A stretch of 64,000 nt of DNA from a virus. Where the stretch lies: IMG/VR virus record IMGVR_UViG_3300048813_000107, positions 1 to 64,000 of that record; one strand, given 5' to 3'. Position 1 is the stretch's first letter; the number at the start of each line of letters is the position of its first letter. Both the position numbers and the translations under genes were made by a program. The notes beneath the pieces were generated by a model, which saw only the letters and a program-made list of their open reading frames with translations, was not told where the DNA came from and ran no database searches. Shown piece after piece: positions 45,065 through 52,632 of the stretch.

Positions 45065-46030
45065 CTAGATAACCCGGTCGAACGTGCCGACGAGCAGCGC
45101 CTTCGCGTCCTTCTTGAAGTCCGCGATCCGGCTGGTACCCGATGCCCCCGTGGCGGGGACCTGCCGGGTCGTGGTGCTCGTCGCGCCCCGGGTCAGTGCC
45201 TGCGCGGCGCCGAACAGGATCGCGGCCTGCACCACGGTCTGAGGCAGCGTGGAAACCATCACCCCGGCCGCGTGCTCGTAGGTGAGCGGGGTGGCCAGGG
45301 TCAGCGTCCCCGGCCCCTGGCTGGCGGACGCCGCAGTGACCTGGATGACCTCCTGGGCTGCGGCGTCGTACGCGGTGCCGGTCGCCCCCGTCGCCCCGTT
45401 CAGCGCCGCCGCGATGACCCACCCGGCGCAGTCATCGACCTGGATCGTCTGCACGGCGGGCGAGACGGCCGGGGTAGCGATCGCGGTCAGCCCCGCGTGC
45501 GGCCAGCCGTTGACGTACTGCACCTGGACGGCCAGGCCGTTGCGCCCGTAACGCCCGTTGACGTACTCGCTGGAGACGAGGATGCCCTGCCCGCCCTCGC
45601 CCGCCGCCGGGGGGGCCGTGGAGCCATACAGCCCCGCCGGGGGGTACTGCACCTGGTACAGGCCGGCGGGGACGGTCGTCCACACGTACGGGAGCCGGTT
45701 CTGCGCCACCTGGACGGAGACGACCTCGAGCACCGGGCAGCGGGTCATGATCAGCGTGGCGTCACCGCACCCGCCCCGCGGGGCGCCGACCCGGGCACCG
45801 GGCCCGTACAGGATCAGCGTGTCGATGGTGGCCCGCAGCGGCTGATGGCATACGCCATCGACCATCGCCGTGGACCGGGCGCAGATATTCGACTGCTCGG
45901 CGAGACGCTGCTCCGGGCTGACATTGCTGCCGGCAGGGATCGATGACCAGCTCACACCGGTGCTCGCCTGGGTCAATAGCTCCGGGGTGCAGTACGGAGT
46001 GAGGCCCGCCACGGGCAGGGGGGTAGTCAC
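45065..46030 (-). CDS. Head-tail connector protein, long form
   Basis: A 321-residue GTG-start protein. The start (YCTPELLTQASTGVSWSSIP) and the helical end (LPQTVVQAAILFGAAQALTR) resemble head-tail adaptors of the gp6 type; the middle is beta-rich (RCPVLEVVSVQVAQNRLPYV). Longer than typical adaptors (about 100-200). Located between capsid and tail genes. Confidence 0.55.
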   Translation of the reverse strand: MTTPLPVAGLTPYCTPELLTQASTGVSWSSIPAGSNVSPEQRLAEQSNICARSTAMVDGVCHQPLRATIDTLILYGPGARVGAPRGGCGDATLIMTRCPVLEVVSVQVAQNRLPYVWTTVPAGLYQVQYPPAGLYGSTAPPAAGEGGQGILVSSEYVNGRYGRNGLAVQVQYVNGWPHAGLTAIATPAVSPAVQTIQVDDCAGWVIAAALNGATGATGTAYDAAAQEVIQVTAASASQGPGTLTLATPLTYEHAAGVMVSTLPQTVVQAAILFGAAQALTRGATSTTTRQVPATGASGTSRIADFKKDAKALLVGTFDRVI

Positions 46031-46098
46031 GGGGCGCTACCCCCCGCCGTCATCTCCGGGCAGCCCTCGCTGCGTGAATGAAGTCCCGCAACGCGTCT

Positions 46099-46758
46099 TT
46101 ACCGGATGCCGTACCAGAGCTTGCTCGCGGACAGCGCCCACGACGTGCCCCATGCCAGCGTGGTCGTCGCGCCGATGGTGGTCGGCGCACCTGAGGTCAG
46201 GACCGCCGAGTTCAGCGTGGGGACCGTGGCCGACAGCGAGCAGTTCGGGTTCATCACCGCAGCGCCCACCGACCCGGTAGCCGTCGCGGTCACGGCCGGC
46301 ATCGACGGGGTGGTCGCCGTGTGCTCCTGGAAGACGTAGTAGTAGCCCGGGGTCAGCGCCACCGGGGTCACCCACGGGACCGAGGTCAGGCCGTTGGCGG
46401 TGATGAGCGCGTGGGACTCCGCCGTCCAGGCCACCGGGCCGACGCCGGTGGCGGTGTACAGCCCCCAGATGGAGTTGGACGGGGAGCCGTAGGCGGTGAA
46501 GATCACGTCCAGGTAGGTGCTGGTGCCGGAGACGGGGACGTAGACGCGGGTCAGGTAGCCGTAGGCGGTCGTCAGGACCACGGCGGTCGGGGAGAGAATC
46601 TCCGTGTTGACCGACTGGCCGAGGTAGCCGCCGGCTACGGCCTGGGTGCTGACACCCGACTCCGCGACGATGAGGCCGGCGACGGACTGGGGCAGCGGGG
46701 ACGTCGAGTTGATCGTGTTCGGGTAGCCGGCGATGAGGCCGTCGTTGTTGTTGCCCAC
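46099..46758 (-). CDS. Capsid decoration or head fibre protein
   Basis: A 219-residue GTG-start protein encoded two genes after the major capsid protein. The N-terminal 60 residues are a short anchor. The rest is a beta-sandwich (LTRVYVPVSGTSTYLDVIFT, LTPGYYYVFQEHTATTPSMP, ending LWYGI) that resembles the C-terminal modules of the tail proteins at 22949 and 31432. A surface-exposed head protein is likely. Confidence 0.6.
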   Translation of the reverse strand: MGNNNDGLIAGYPNTINSTSPLPQSVAGLIVAESGVSTQAVAGGYLGQSVNTEILSPTAVVLTTAYGYLTRVYVPVSGTSTYLDVIFTAYGSPSNSIWGLYTATGVGPVAWTAESHALITANGLTSVPWVTPVALTPGYYYVFQEHTATTPSMPAVTATATGSVGAAVMNPNCSLSATVPTLNSAVLTSGAPTTIGATTTLAWGTSWALSASKLWYGIR

Positions 46759-46815
46759 AGGGGACCTCCAGGAGTGCTGTCAGGTTGATGTGTCCGGGCA
46801 GGTCCCGGGGTGGCG

Positions 46816-47148
46816 CTACTTCGCTGCAGTGGCGGCCCTGGGGGCGGCCTTGGCGGTCTCCGGTGCACTGTCCGCGGCACCGGCCTTCCTTGCCAGGCTG
46901 ACGAGCTCGCCGATGGCGGCGTAGAGCGTGGCCGGGTCACGCTGGCGGGCGGTCTCGTCGCCGTGGAGGCGCTCGGAGCGCTCGTCCTCGGTCTCCCAGA
47001 TCTTCTTGCCGCGGTGGTGGAAGCTGTGCATCTCATCCGACAGCTCGTCCGGCAGGTCGAAGCCGCCGTGATCCGGGTCGGCCGCGAAGTTGCCCCAGAC
47101 GGGGTGGTCGATGACTGCCCGGGGTGCCCCGAGCGGGTACAGGCGCAT
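46816..47148 (-). CDS. Hypothetical protein after the capsid gene
   Basis: A 110-residue protein with AAAGGAATG before the ATG. The middle (DDG-like FDLPDELSDEMHSFHHRGKK) is acidic and His-rich. The C-terminus is helical (PATLYAAIGELVSLARKAGA), then Ala/Lys-rich. It could be a head accessory. No family recognised. Confidence 0.6.
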   Translation of the reverse strand: MRLYPLGAPRAVIDHPVWGNFAADPDHGGFDLPDELSDEMHSFHHRGKKIWETEDERSERLHGDETARQRDPATLYAAIGELVSLARKAGAADSAPETAKAAPRAATAAK

Positions 47149-47236
47149 GGTGCATTCCTTTGGTTGCCTGCCGTTACCGCCCCCGGCGCGGAGCAGCAGC
47201 GCCGGAGGCGGTACGGGCCTGGTGATGGGTGCGGCT

Positions 47237-48733
47237 TTACCCCACGTTTGAGATGACCGCCTGGGCTACCGGAGCCCGGTTGATGAAGGCGGAGTTCGTG
47301 CGGATCTCGAACTCCTTGCGCGGACCCCCGCCCTTGACGTTGGCGACGCGGGAGATCCCGTAGTCGAACTGCGCCATGTCGCGCAGGCAGCGGACCTCGA
47401 ACACGGAGCTGATGTTCGCCTGCGGGAACGGGACCCGGTCCATCCGGCCGATGATCGTGCCGGGCGGGAGGGAGACGTCGACCTCGATGGGTACGTCGAT
47501 GCCGCCGGCGGGCGCGTTGATGATGTTCCCGACCCGGCCGCCCGCGGTGACGTTGATACGGCCGGAGCTGTCGGTGTTCAGGAACGTGGTCGCCGAGCTT
47601 GCCCCGAGGACGAGATTGGCCATCTCCTGGGCCTGCGCCGCGTTCACCATGACCGCGGTCGGGGACGCCTTGACCTGGTTGAACAGGGTCATGAAGATGT
47701 ATTCCTGGACCTCGTTGATGGTGCCGCCGCTCAGGGTCAGCGCCGCGCCGTTGAGGCTGGTCCAGATGGACGGGTTGGCGGTGCCCGTTCCGGGCTGGAC
47801 CCACTGGCCCACGCCGTTGTAATCGCCGCTCAGGGACGCGAGCAGCCCGTCATAGTCGTTGGCGAAACCGCTGCCGTTGTCGGCCGCGGAGTTGTAGGTC
47901 GGGACGCCGGTGACGCCCTGCCACAACTTGCTCAGGTCCGGCAGGGTGGTCGGCAGCGCGTTGCTGCTGGACAGGACCGACGTCATCGTGACCGTGTTCG
48001 TGGTCGTCGTGCCGTAGTAATACCAGGTGACGCCGTTGGACGACTGGAACCAGTCGTAGCAGACGGCGCCCCGGACGGCGGCCGTGGTGGCCAGGACCGA
48101 GTTGGTAGTACCGCCCGAGAAGGTGGTGTGCGCGGAAGCGCCCTGAGAGTTGCCGTTGCCGTAGAAGTAGCCCGAGCCGGTCCGGGCCGCCACGCCGGTG
48201 TACACCTCGACGTTGGTGATGGTGCCGCCCGTGGACACCTGGGTCAGGGTCGGGGCGGTCGCCGCGGCCAGCGGGAACGACTGGGCGGTGAGCAGCTGCC
48301 GGTCTTCCGCGATCAGCATCTGGTTCATCACGTTGAAGGTTTCAACGGCATACGGATCGGCGTAACCGGACGCCAGGTCGTAGGCGTCCTGGGTGACCAG
48401 GCCGGAGTAGGCCAGCGGCTTGTAGCGGGCCTGGAAGTCCTGCTCTTCGATGTTGATCTCGTTGCCCGCGAAGTCGAAGCCGGGCGCCGGGGACGGCTGG
48501 GTGTTGTTGACGTTCATGATCGCGCGCCACACGGCGAACGGGTTGCCCTGCTTGGCCTTGGTGCGGGCCACGCGGTCACGCCACGGGGTGACGACCGGGA
48601 TCAGGCTGACCAGCTCGGACAGGTCATAGCCGTAGATGCCGGTGTCGTTGTAAATACCAGCCTCAGTGGCCTTCTGGACGCTGACGATGGCGTCGATGGT
48701 CTCCTGGGTGAGACCGTCAAGCGTTGCGGTCAC
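47237..48733 (-). CDS. Major capsid protein
   Basis: A 498-residue protein; GTG 48733 is preceded by AAAGGAGG. The N-terminal helix (LTQETIDAIVSVQKATEAGI), the E-loop-like LVSLIPVVTPWRDRVARTKA, the helical P-domain core (FMTLFNQVKASPTAVMVNAA) and the C-terminal strands (VFEVRCLRDMAQFDYGISRV) agree with HK97-fold capsid proteins. A 120-residue Gly/Thr/Ser-rich insertion in the middle (VEVYTGVAARTGSGYFYGNG) is probably a surface domain. Follows scaffold and XkdF-like genes, as expected. Confidence 0.8.
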   Translation of the reverse strand: MTATLDGLTQETIDAIVSVQKATEAGIYNDTGIYGYDLSELVSLIPVVTPWRDRVARTKAKQGNPFAVWRAIMNVNNTQPSPAPGFDFAGNEINIEEQDFQARYKPLAYSGLVTQDAYDLASGYADPYAVETFNVMNQMLIAEDRQLLTAQSFPLAAATAPTLTQVSTGGTITNVEVYTGVAARTGSGYFYGNGNSQGASAHTTFSGGTTNSVLATTAAVRGAVCYDWFQSSNGVTWYYYGTTTTNTVTMTSVLSSSNALPTTLPDLSKLWQGVTGVPTYNSAADNGSGFANDYDGLLASLSGDYNGVGQWVQPGTGTANPSIWTSLNGAALTLSGGTINEVQEYIFMTLFNQVKASPTAVMVNAAQAQEMANLVLGASSATTFLNTDSSGRINVTAGGRVGNIINAPAGGIDVPIEVDVSLPPGTIIGRMDRVPFPQANISSVFEVRCLRDMAQFDYGISRVANVKGGGPRKEFEIRTNSAFINRAPVAQAVISNVG

Positions 48734-48762
48734 GGGATGCCTCCTTTCAGGGGGCATGCGAA

Positions 48763-48791
48763 AGCCCCGCGCGCTCAGGCGTCACGGGGCT
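48763..48791 (-). terminator. Stem-loop between scaffold and capsid genes
   Basis: AGCCCCG and CGGGGCT (48763-48769 and 48785-48791) flank a 15-base loop, followed on the minus strand by TTTCG. An attenuator or RNA-processing site that could raise capsid expression relative to the scaffold. Confidence 0.4.
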
Positions 48792-48807
48792 GGAGAGTTC
48801 CGGGGGG

Positions 48808-50940
48808 TTAAGGGGCGGCGACGGCAGGCGACTGCGGGTTAGCGCGGATCTGCGCCAGCTTGGTGACGGCCATCAGTTCCATCTCGTGGAAGGCCTTCGC
48901 CTGCTCGGGGCCGGAGCCGTGATAGAGGGTCTCCCTCAGTTCCGCGGCCTTGGCCACGTCGACCGGGGCCGCGCCCTGGTCCTGGCCGCGCAGCTGACTC
49001 GCTGGCGGCACCTGGCCGTTCGTGAACACCTTCGGTGCCGCTTCGCTGTTCTCCACCGTCACCAGGCGGGCCTTCAGCGTCTCGACCTGCTCGCTGAGCC
49101 CGGCGACATCAGCCTGCTTGGCGATGTCCTGTGCCGGGCCCTGCGTGCCGAACGCTGCTGCCACTGCCTTCGCGACGATGCTCTCCAGCACCGCGTACCT
49201 GTCGCTGTCACTGCTCTTCGCGACCGTGCCGTCAGGGTCGACGGCATCAGCCGGGGTTCCGGTCTCCGCTGGGGGAGCCGGGGTCATGTCAGCAGGATCG
49301 GCCGCGGGGGCCGCATCCGCTGCCGGGTCGTCGCCGTCTGCGGCGGCCGCGGGCTTGCCGGCGCCGGTCACGGGCTGGATCGCATCCGGGGCCACGATGC
49401 CGATCAGGTCGCCGTTCTGGTCGAACACGGCCTGCATCGGCGCCTTCTCCCCGTCGGCCTTGGCGACCTGCTGCACGATCTCCGCCGCGCTGGTGACGCC
49501 GATGAGGCGCCGCTCCTGGTCATAGACGAGGGCGAGCGCGGACTTCAGCACCTCGCGGCCGGGCAGGTCACCGGGGAGCGGCTTGACGTCGCCGCCCTTC
49601 GGGGTGCCCATGCCGGCAGTGCCTCCCGCGTTCACGGGGCCGGTGTCCTTCGCCTGCTCGTCGGCGTCCGCCTTGGCGACCTGCGCGGGCGCGGTTACGG
49701 TAGCGGTCACGGCCGCCTCCTTCTGCTTGGCGACGGGCTGGCCGTCATCGGTGACAGGGGCTTGCGGCAGCGAGGAAAGGACCGTGGTCAGCCTCTGCGC
49801 CGCCTCGCGGATGTGCGTCTCGTTCGCGGAGGACAGGACCCGGCCGGACTTCGCGACCGCGCACAGGCCCTCGACGGTGACGAGCGGCGCAGGATCGAAC
49901 GCGGCCATGGCCTTGCCGATCGCTTCCAGCGCCTCGCCGCCGAGATCCGCCTCAGCCTGCTCGTCGGCCGCATACACGGCCAGCTCGCTGATCACGTAGT
50001 CCACGGCGCACATGGCGTCCTCGAGGTCGAACGCGTTCTCGATGTCGTCCGGGTCAGCGGAAGCGGCCTCGAGCATCTCCCGCTCGGCCAGGACACCGAG
50101 GGCGTTCTTCAGGCGGACCGCGATGGACGTCCACTTCTGGGCGGTGGCCGCGTCGATGGCCTCCCATGCGGGACTGCCGGGGTCGGCGGGGTCGCCGGGG
50201 GCATCCTCATCGGGGGCGGCCAGCGGGACTGTGGGGTCCATGCCGTCGACACCGGTGTCGAGCTCGGGGCCAACGTCCTTGGCCACGGTCGCTGTCTTGG
50301 ACACTGACGCCTCCTTGAGGCTGCCGTCGGCTGCCCAGTTGTCGGGGATCTCGCCGGACGCGCCGAGCGCCCTGGCGCGCTTGATGACGTACTTCCGGAT
50401 CGCGTCGTGGCCAGCACCGCCCCGGCCCACCGCGTGGATTGCGTTGCCCAGGTCTGCGGTGTCGCCGACCGGGTAGCTGTAGCTGCCGTCCGGGTTCTTG
50501 AAGGCGCGGCCCTTGGCGCCCATCGCCTTGAGGTCGTCGGCGCTGTACTTGCCCTTGAGGATCCCCGTCGCCATGCCGGCCATCGCCGTGTCGACGCCTG
50601 CGAGCGAGACCTTCAGCTCGTCCGCGAGGCCGGCGCCGATCCGCTGCCCCCCGGTGAGGCTGGCACGCTGCGAGGCCTTATGGATGAAAGCGGCCATTGC
50701 GGCCGGGCTGCCGGTCATCGTCACCGGCCCGTCGCTCGCAGGCTCGGGCTTGGCGTCGGGTTCGGCCTGCTTGCCGATCAGCTCGCGGACCATGCCGGGG
50801 GGGACGAGGCCGCGGGAGTCTTCGGCCTGCTTGGCGATCAGCCACCGTCCGACGCCGTTAGCGCCCTTGCCTACCGCGTCGACACGATCACAGTCAAAAT
50901 CGACCAGCTCGGTCAGCTCGTCGTCATCAAGGTCGGGCAT
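48808..50940 (-). CDS. Capsid scaffold / maturation protein, second half of an XkdF-type unit
   Basis: A 710-residue protein. The first 40 residues (DDDELTELVDFDCDRVDAVG then KGANGVGRWLIAK) match the segment that normally follows the XkdF-like protease domain, which here is encoded separately at 51866. A conserved phage domain follows (KGRAFKNPDGSYSYPVGDTA, AVGRGGAGHDAIRKYVIKRA, IPDNWAADGSL). After that come acidic and Ala/Pro-rich linkers, two small CBS-like or PAS-like beta hairpins (LVYDQERRLIGVTSA and AVFDQNGDLIGIVAP, clearly repeats of each other), and a coiled C-terminus. It probably scaffolds the procapsid. Confidence 0.65.
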   Translation of the reverse strand: MPDLDDDELTELVDFDCDRVDAVGKGANGVGRWLIAKQAEDSRGLVPPGMVRELIGKQAEPDAKPEPASDGPVTMTGSPAAMAAFIHKASQRASLTGGQRIGAGLADELKVSLAGVDTAMAGMATGILKGKYSADDLKAMGAKGRAFKNPDGSYSYPVGDTADLGNAIHAVGRGGAGHDAIRKYVIKRARALGASGEIPDNWAADGSLKEASVSKTATVAKDVGPELDTGVDGMDPTVPLAAPDEDAPGDPADPGSPAWEAIDAATAQKWTSIAVRLKNALGVLAEREMLEAASADPDDIENAFDLEDAMCAVDYVISELAVYAADEQAEADLGGEALEAIGKAMAAFDPAPLVTVEGLCAVAKSGRVLSSANETHIREAAQRLTTVLSSLPQAPVTDDGQPVAKQKEAAVTATVTAPAQVAKADADEQAKDTGPVNAGGTAGMGTPKGGDVKPLPGDLPGREVLKSALALVYDQERRLIGVTSAAEIVQQVAKADGEKAPMQAVFDQNGDLIGIVAPDAIQPVTGAGKPAAAADGDDPAADAAPAADPADMTPAPPAETGTPADAVDPDGTVAKSSDSDRYAVLESIVAKAVAAAFGTQGPAQDIAKQADVAGLSEQVETLKARLVTVENSEAAPKVFTNGQVPPASQLRGQDQGAAPVDVAKAAELRETLYHGSGPEQAKAFHEMELMAVTKLAQIRANPQSPAVAAP

Positions 50941-50964
50941 CGCTCACCCCTGCTCTGGTCGTGG

Positions 50965-50970
50965 GACGAT
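50965..50970 (+). promoter_or_regulatory. -10 box of three-gene rightward cassette
   Basis: GACGAT lies eight bases before ATG 50979, in a 38-base gap next to the scaffold start. Confidence 0.4.
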
Positions 50971-50978
50971 CGGGGGCT

Positions 50979-51377
50979 ATGAGCGAGTACGGGATTGAGC
51001 TTTACGACCTGGAGCCTCCGGTTGACCGCCGCATGCAGCCCGCATATTCGCCGCTGCGAAACCCCTGGCGGGGTCCCCGGCCGCCGCAGCCTCGCTGGTC
51101 GCCGCCGCCGCTGCCGGACGGATTCGCCCGCGTTGAGCTTGAGGACGACTACGAGACCGGGCCGCAGTTCGCGGACTGGAGCGCCGAGGAGGCCGGGCAT
51201 CCGTCGCGGGTCTTCGATATCCCTGCCGAGCAGCACGAGCGGTGGGCGGGCGCCGTTGCTGCCTACTCTGCGATGCAGGAAGAGATCGAGGCGCTGCGCG
51301 AGGAGCGGCTGCGCACGCCCGGGTGGGCGCTGTCTGGCTGGGTGCGCAAGGACAAGCCCTATCAGGCGCAGCCGTGA
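50979..51377 (+). CDS. Embedded rightward accessory gene, cassette gene 1
   Basis: A 132-residue protein. Pro/Arg-rich N-terminus (RPPQPRWSPPPLPDG), then a helical part (QHERWAGAVAAYSAMQEEIE then ALREERLRTPGW). No metal site or membrane segment. The stop overlaps the next gene's GTG. It is the first of three genes that separate the XkdF-like protease from the scaffold gene. Confidence 0.6.
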   Translation: MSEYGIELYDLEPPVDRRMQPAYSPLRNPWRGPRPPQPRWSPPPLPDGFARVELEDDYETGPQFADWSAEEAGHPSRVFDIPAEQHERWAGAVAAYSAMQEEIEALREERLRTPGWALSGWVRKDKPYQAQP

Positions 51378-51670
51378 GCAGCGGACATGCCGACCTGAGC
51401 CGGTTCCTATCCGAAGGCTGCACGGAGTGCGGGACGCCGGGATACCAGCGGCACCTCAGCGCGGTCAATGGGTGCGCTACCTGCGCGGCGGAAGATCCCC
51501 GGCCGGTTCACATCCCGGTGCGGGACGTCATCGGGACCGTGCTGGTCCGATCCATGCGGAGTGCGACCGAAGTGGCGTTCCCGCCGCCGAGGACACGCGA
51601 GCCCGTGCGCTCGTGCTACCGGATGGCCAGCGGGGCGATGGTCCACGTCAAGCCGGACTGCCGGTGCTAG
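51374..51670 (+). CDS. Embedded rightward zinc protein, cassette gene 2
   Basis: A 98-residue GTG-start protein in a GTGA overlap. Cysteines as CTECG, CATC and a terminal CRC. RSCYRMASGAMVHVKPDCRC looks like a conserved actinobacterial end. Likely zinc-binding; target unknown. Confidence 0.6.
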   Translation: MSSGHADLSRFLSEGCTECGTPGYQRHLSAVNGCATCAAEDPRPVHIPVRDVIGTVLVRSMRSATEVAFPPPRTREPVRSCYRMASGAMVHVKPDCRC

Positions 51671-51882
51671 CCGTAGGGGAAGGCGCGAAGGAGTGCCAGA
51701 CCTGCTTCCGGTACCGGCCCCGTGGCGAGTTCGAGCTGCCGATGGATGACGCGCGGCGGTTCGAGGCGAAGATCTGCCGCCGCTGCCGGGTGCTGCTGTG
51801 GGACGATCCGGACGACCCCTTCGAACGCGAGGCGGTCTTCATGGGCGACCCGCTGCCGGAAGCGCCTAAGCCGCCGGCCTGA
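51664..51882 (+). CDS. Embedded rightward zinc-ribbon protein, cassette gene 3
   Basis: A 72-residue protein; GTG 51664 overlaps the previous stop. CQTC and, about 25 residues on, CRRC form a zinc ribbon (ECQTCFRYRPRGEFELPMDD, KICRRCRVLLWDD). The 3' end overlaps the convergent XkdF-like gene by 17 bases. Confidence 0.6.
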   Translation: MLAVGEGAKECQTCFRYRPRGEFELPMDDARRFEAKICRRCRVLLWDDPDDPFEREAVFMGDPLPEAPKPPA

Positions 51883-52246
51883 CGCGCCGCCGCCGGGCGG
51901 TTCCCTGAGGACTCCACCCGTTCAGGCGTCCGGCCTTGTGGAGCTCCCAGGCTTCCGGGCTGAGCACGGCACCGATGAGCCAGTCACCGGACTTGGCCAC
52001 GATGCCGTCCCCGAGATCCCAGTCCGGGCCGCGGTAGATGTACGACTCCACGACATCGGCGGCACCCTCGGTGCCGTCTACGTGGAACAGGCCGACCTTC
52101 CGGCCGCCGGTCAGGAACTTCCAGGCCGCTTTCTCCAGCTCGGCCGCGGTGAAGTAATCCCGGCCGCCGTCCGCGCCCTTGGTGATGCGGGGGTCGGGGC
52201 CGGCCTGGTAGGCGATCCCGAGGACGTAGCGCTGCTCGTCAGCCAT
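51866..52246 (-). CDS. XkdF-like phage serine protease domain
   Basis: A 126-residue protein. The pattern YVLGIAYQAGPDPRITKGAD, YFTAAELEKAAWKFL, VGLFHVDGTEGAADVVESYI, GDWLIGAVLSPEAWELHKAG and LNGWSPQGTARRR follows XkdF-type procapsid protease domains (His in GLFH, conserved VVESYI, WxxGxxL). In relatives the chain continues into the DELxELVD...GANG segment, here found at the start of the scaffold gene (48808). So this is probably the N-terminal half of a split capsid protease. GAGGGGGTGGCC precedes the ATG. Confidence 0.7.
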   Translation of the reverse strand: MADEQRYVLGIAYQAGPDPRITKGADGGRDYFTAAELEKAAWKFLTGGRKVGLFHVDGTEGAADVVESYIYRGPDWDLGDGIVAKSGDWLIGAVLSPEAWELHKAGRLNGWSPQGTARRRRVRPAA

Positions 52247-52267
52247 GGCCACCCCCTCGCGGTCGGG

Positions 52268-52273
52268 CATGAT
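52268..52273 (+). promoter_or_regulatory. -10 box of embedded rightward gene (leaderless)
   Basis: CATGAT lies six bases before ATG 52280, in the 33-base divergent gap beside the XkdF-like gene. Confidence 0.4.
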
Positions 52274-52279
52274 GGCGGG

Positions 52280-52609
52280 ATGAGTGGTGAGATTCGCCTG
52301 ATGCTCGACCCGGATGCCTGGAGCGCGGCCCAGGTCACGGAATTCGAGCGGCTGTGGTGGATCGACGGCCTCAGGCGGCGGTGGCGGCTCGTAACGGTCG
52401 GCGAGCAGTGGATCAGGCACACGTACCCGTCCGGCTTCCGCACCGGGCAGTGGGCACGCCTGGATCGCGTGACGATCCTCCGAGGGCGCACGTGCTACTG
52501 CGTCACATTCGAGGACGGCATACGGGATTACTGGGATCCGGCCAACGAGTACGAGTTCTTCCCGCCGAGCCACTTCACGGGACTGCTCGACATCCTCGAT
52601 GGCTGCTAG
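52280..52609 (+). CDS. Embedded rightward accessory gene
   Basis: A 109-residue protein. Rich in Trp, Arg and Phe (WSAAQVTEFERLWWIDGLRR, RWRLVTVGEQWIRHTYPSGF), with a C-terminal HFTGLLDILDGC. Probably a compact alpha/beta protein. No family recognised. Ends 24 bases before the convergent Nudix-MuF gene. Confidence 0.6.
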   Translation: MSGEIRLMLDPDAWSAAQVTEFERLWWIDGLRRRWRLVTVGEQWIRHTYPSGFRTGQWARLDRVTILRGRTCYCVTFEDGIRDYWDPANEYEFFPPSHFTGLLDILDGC

Positions 52610-52632
52610 TTCAGCAGGCAGGCAGCGAAGAA

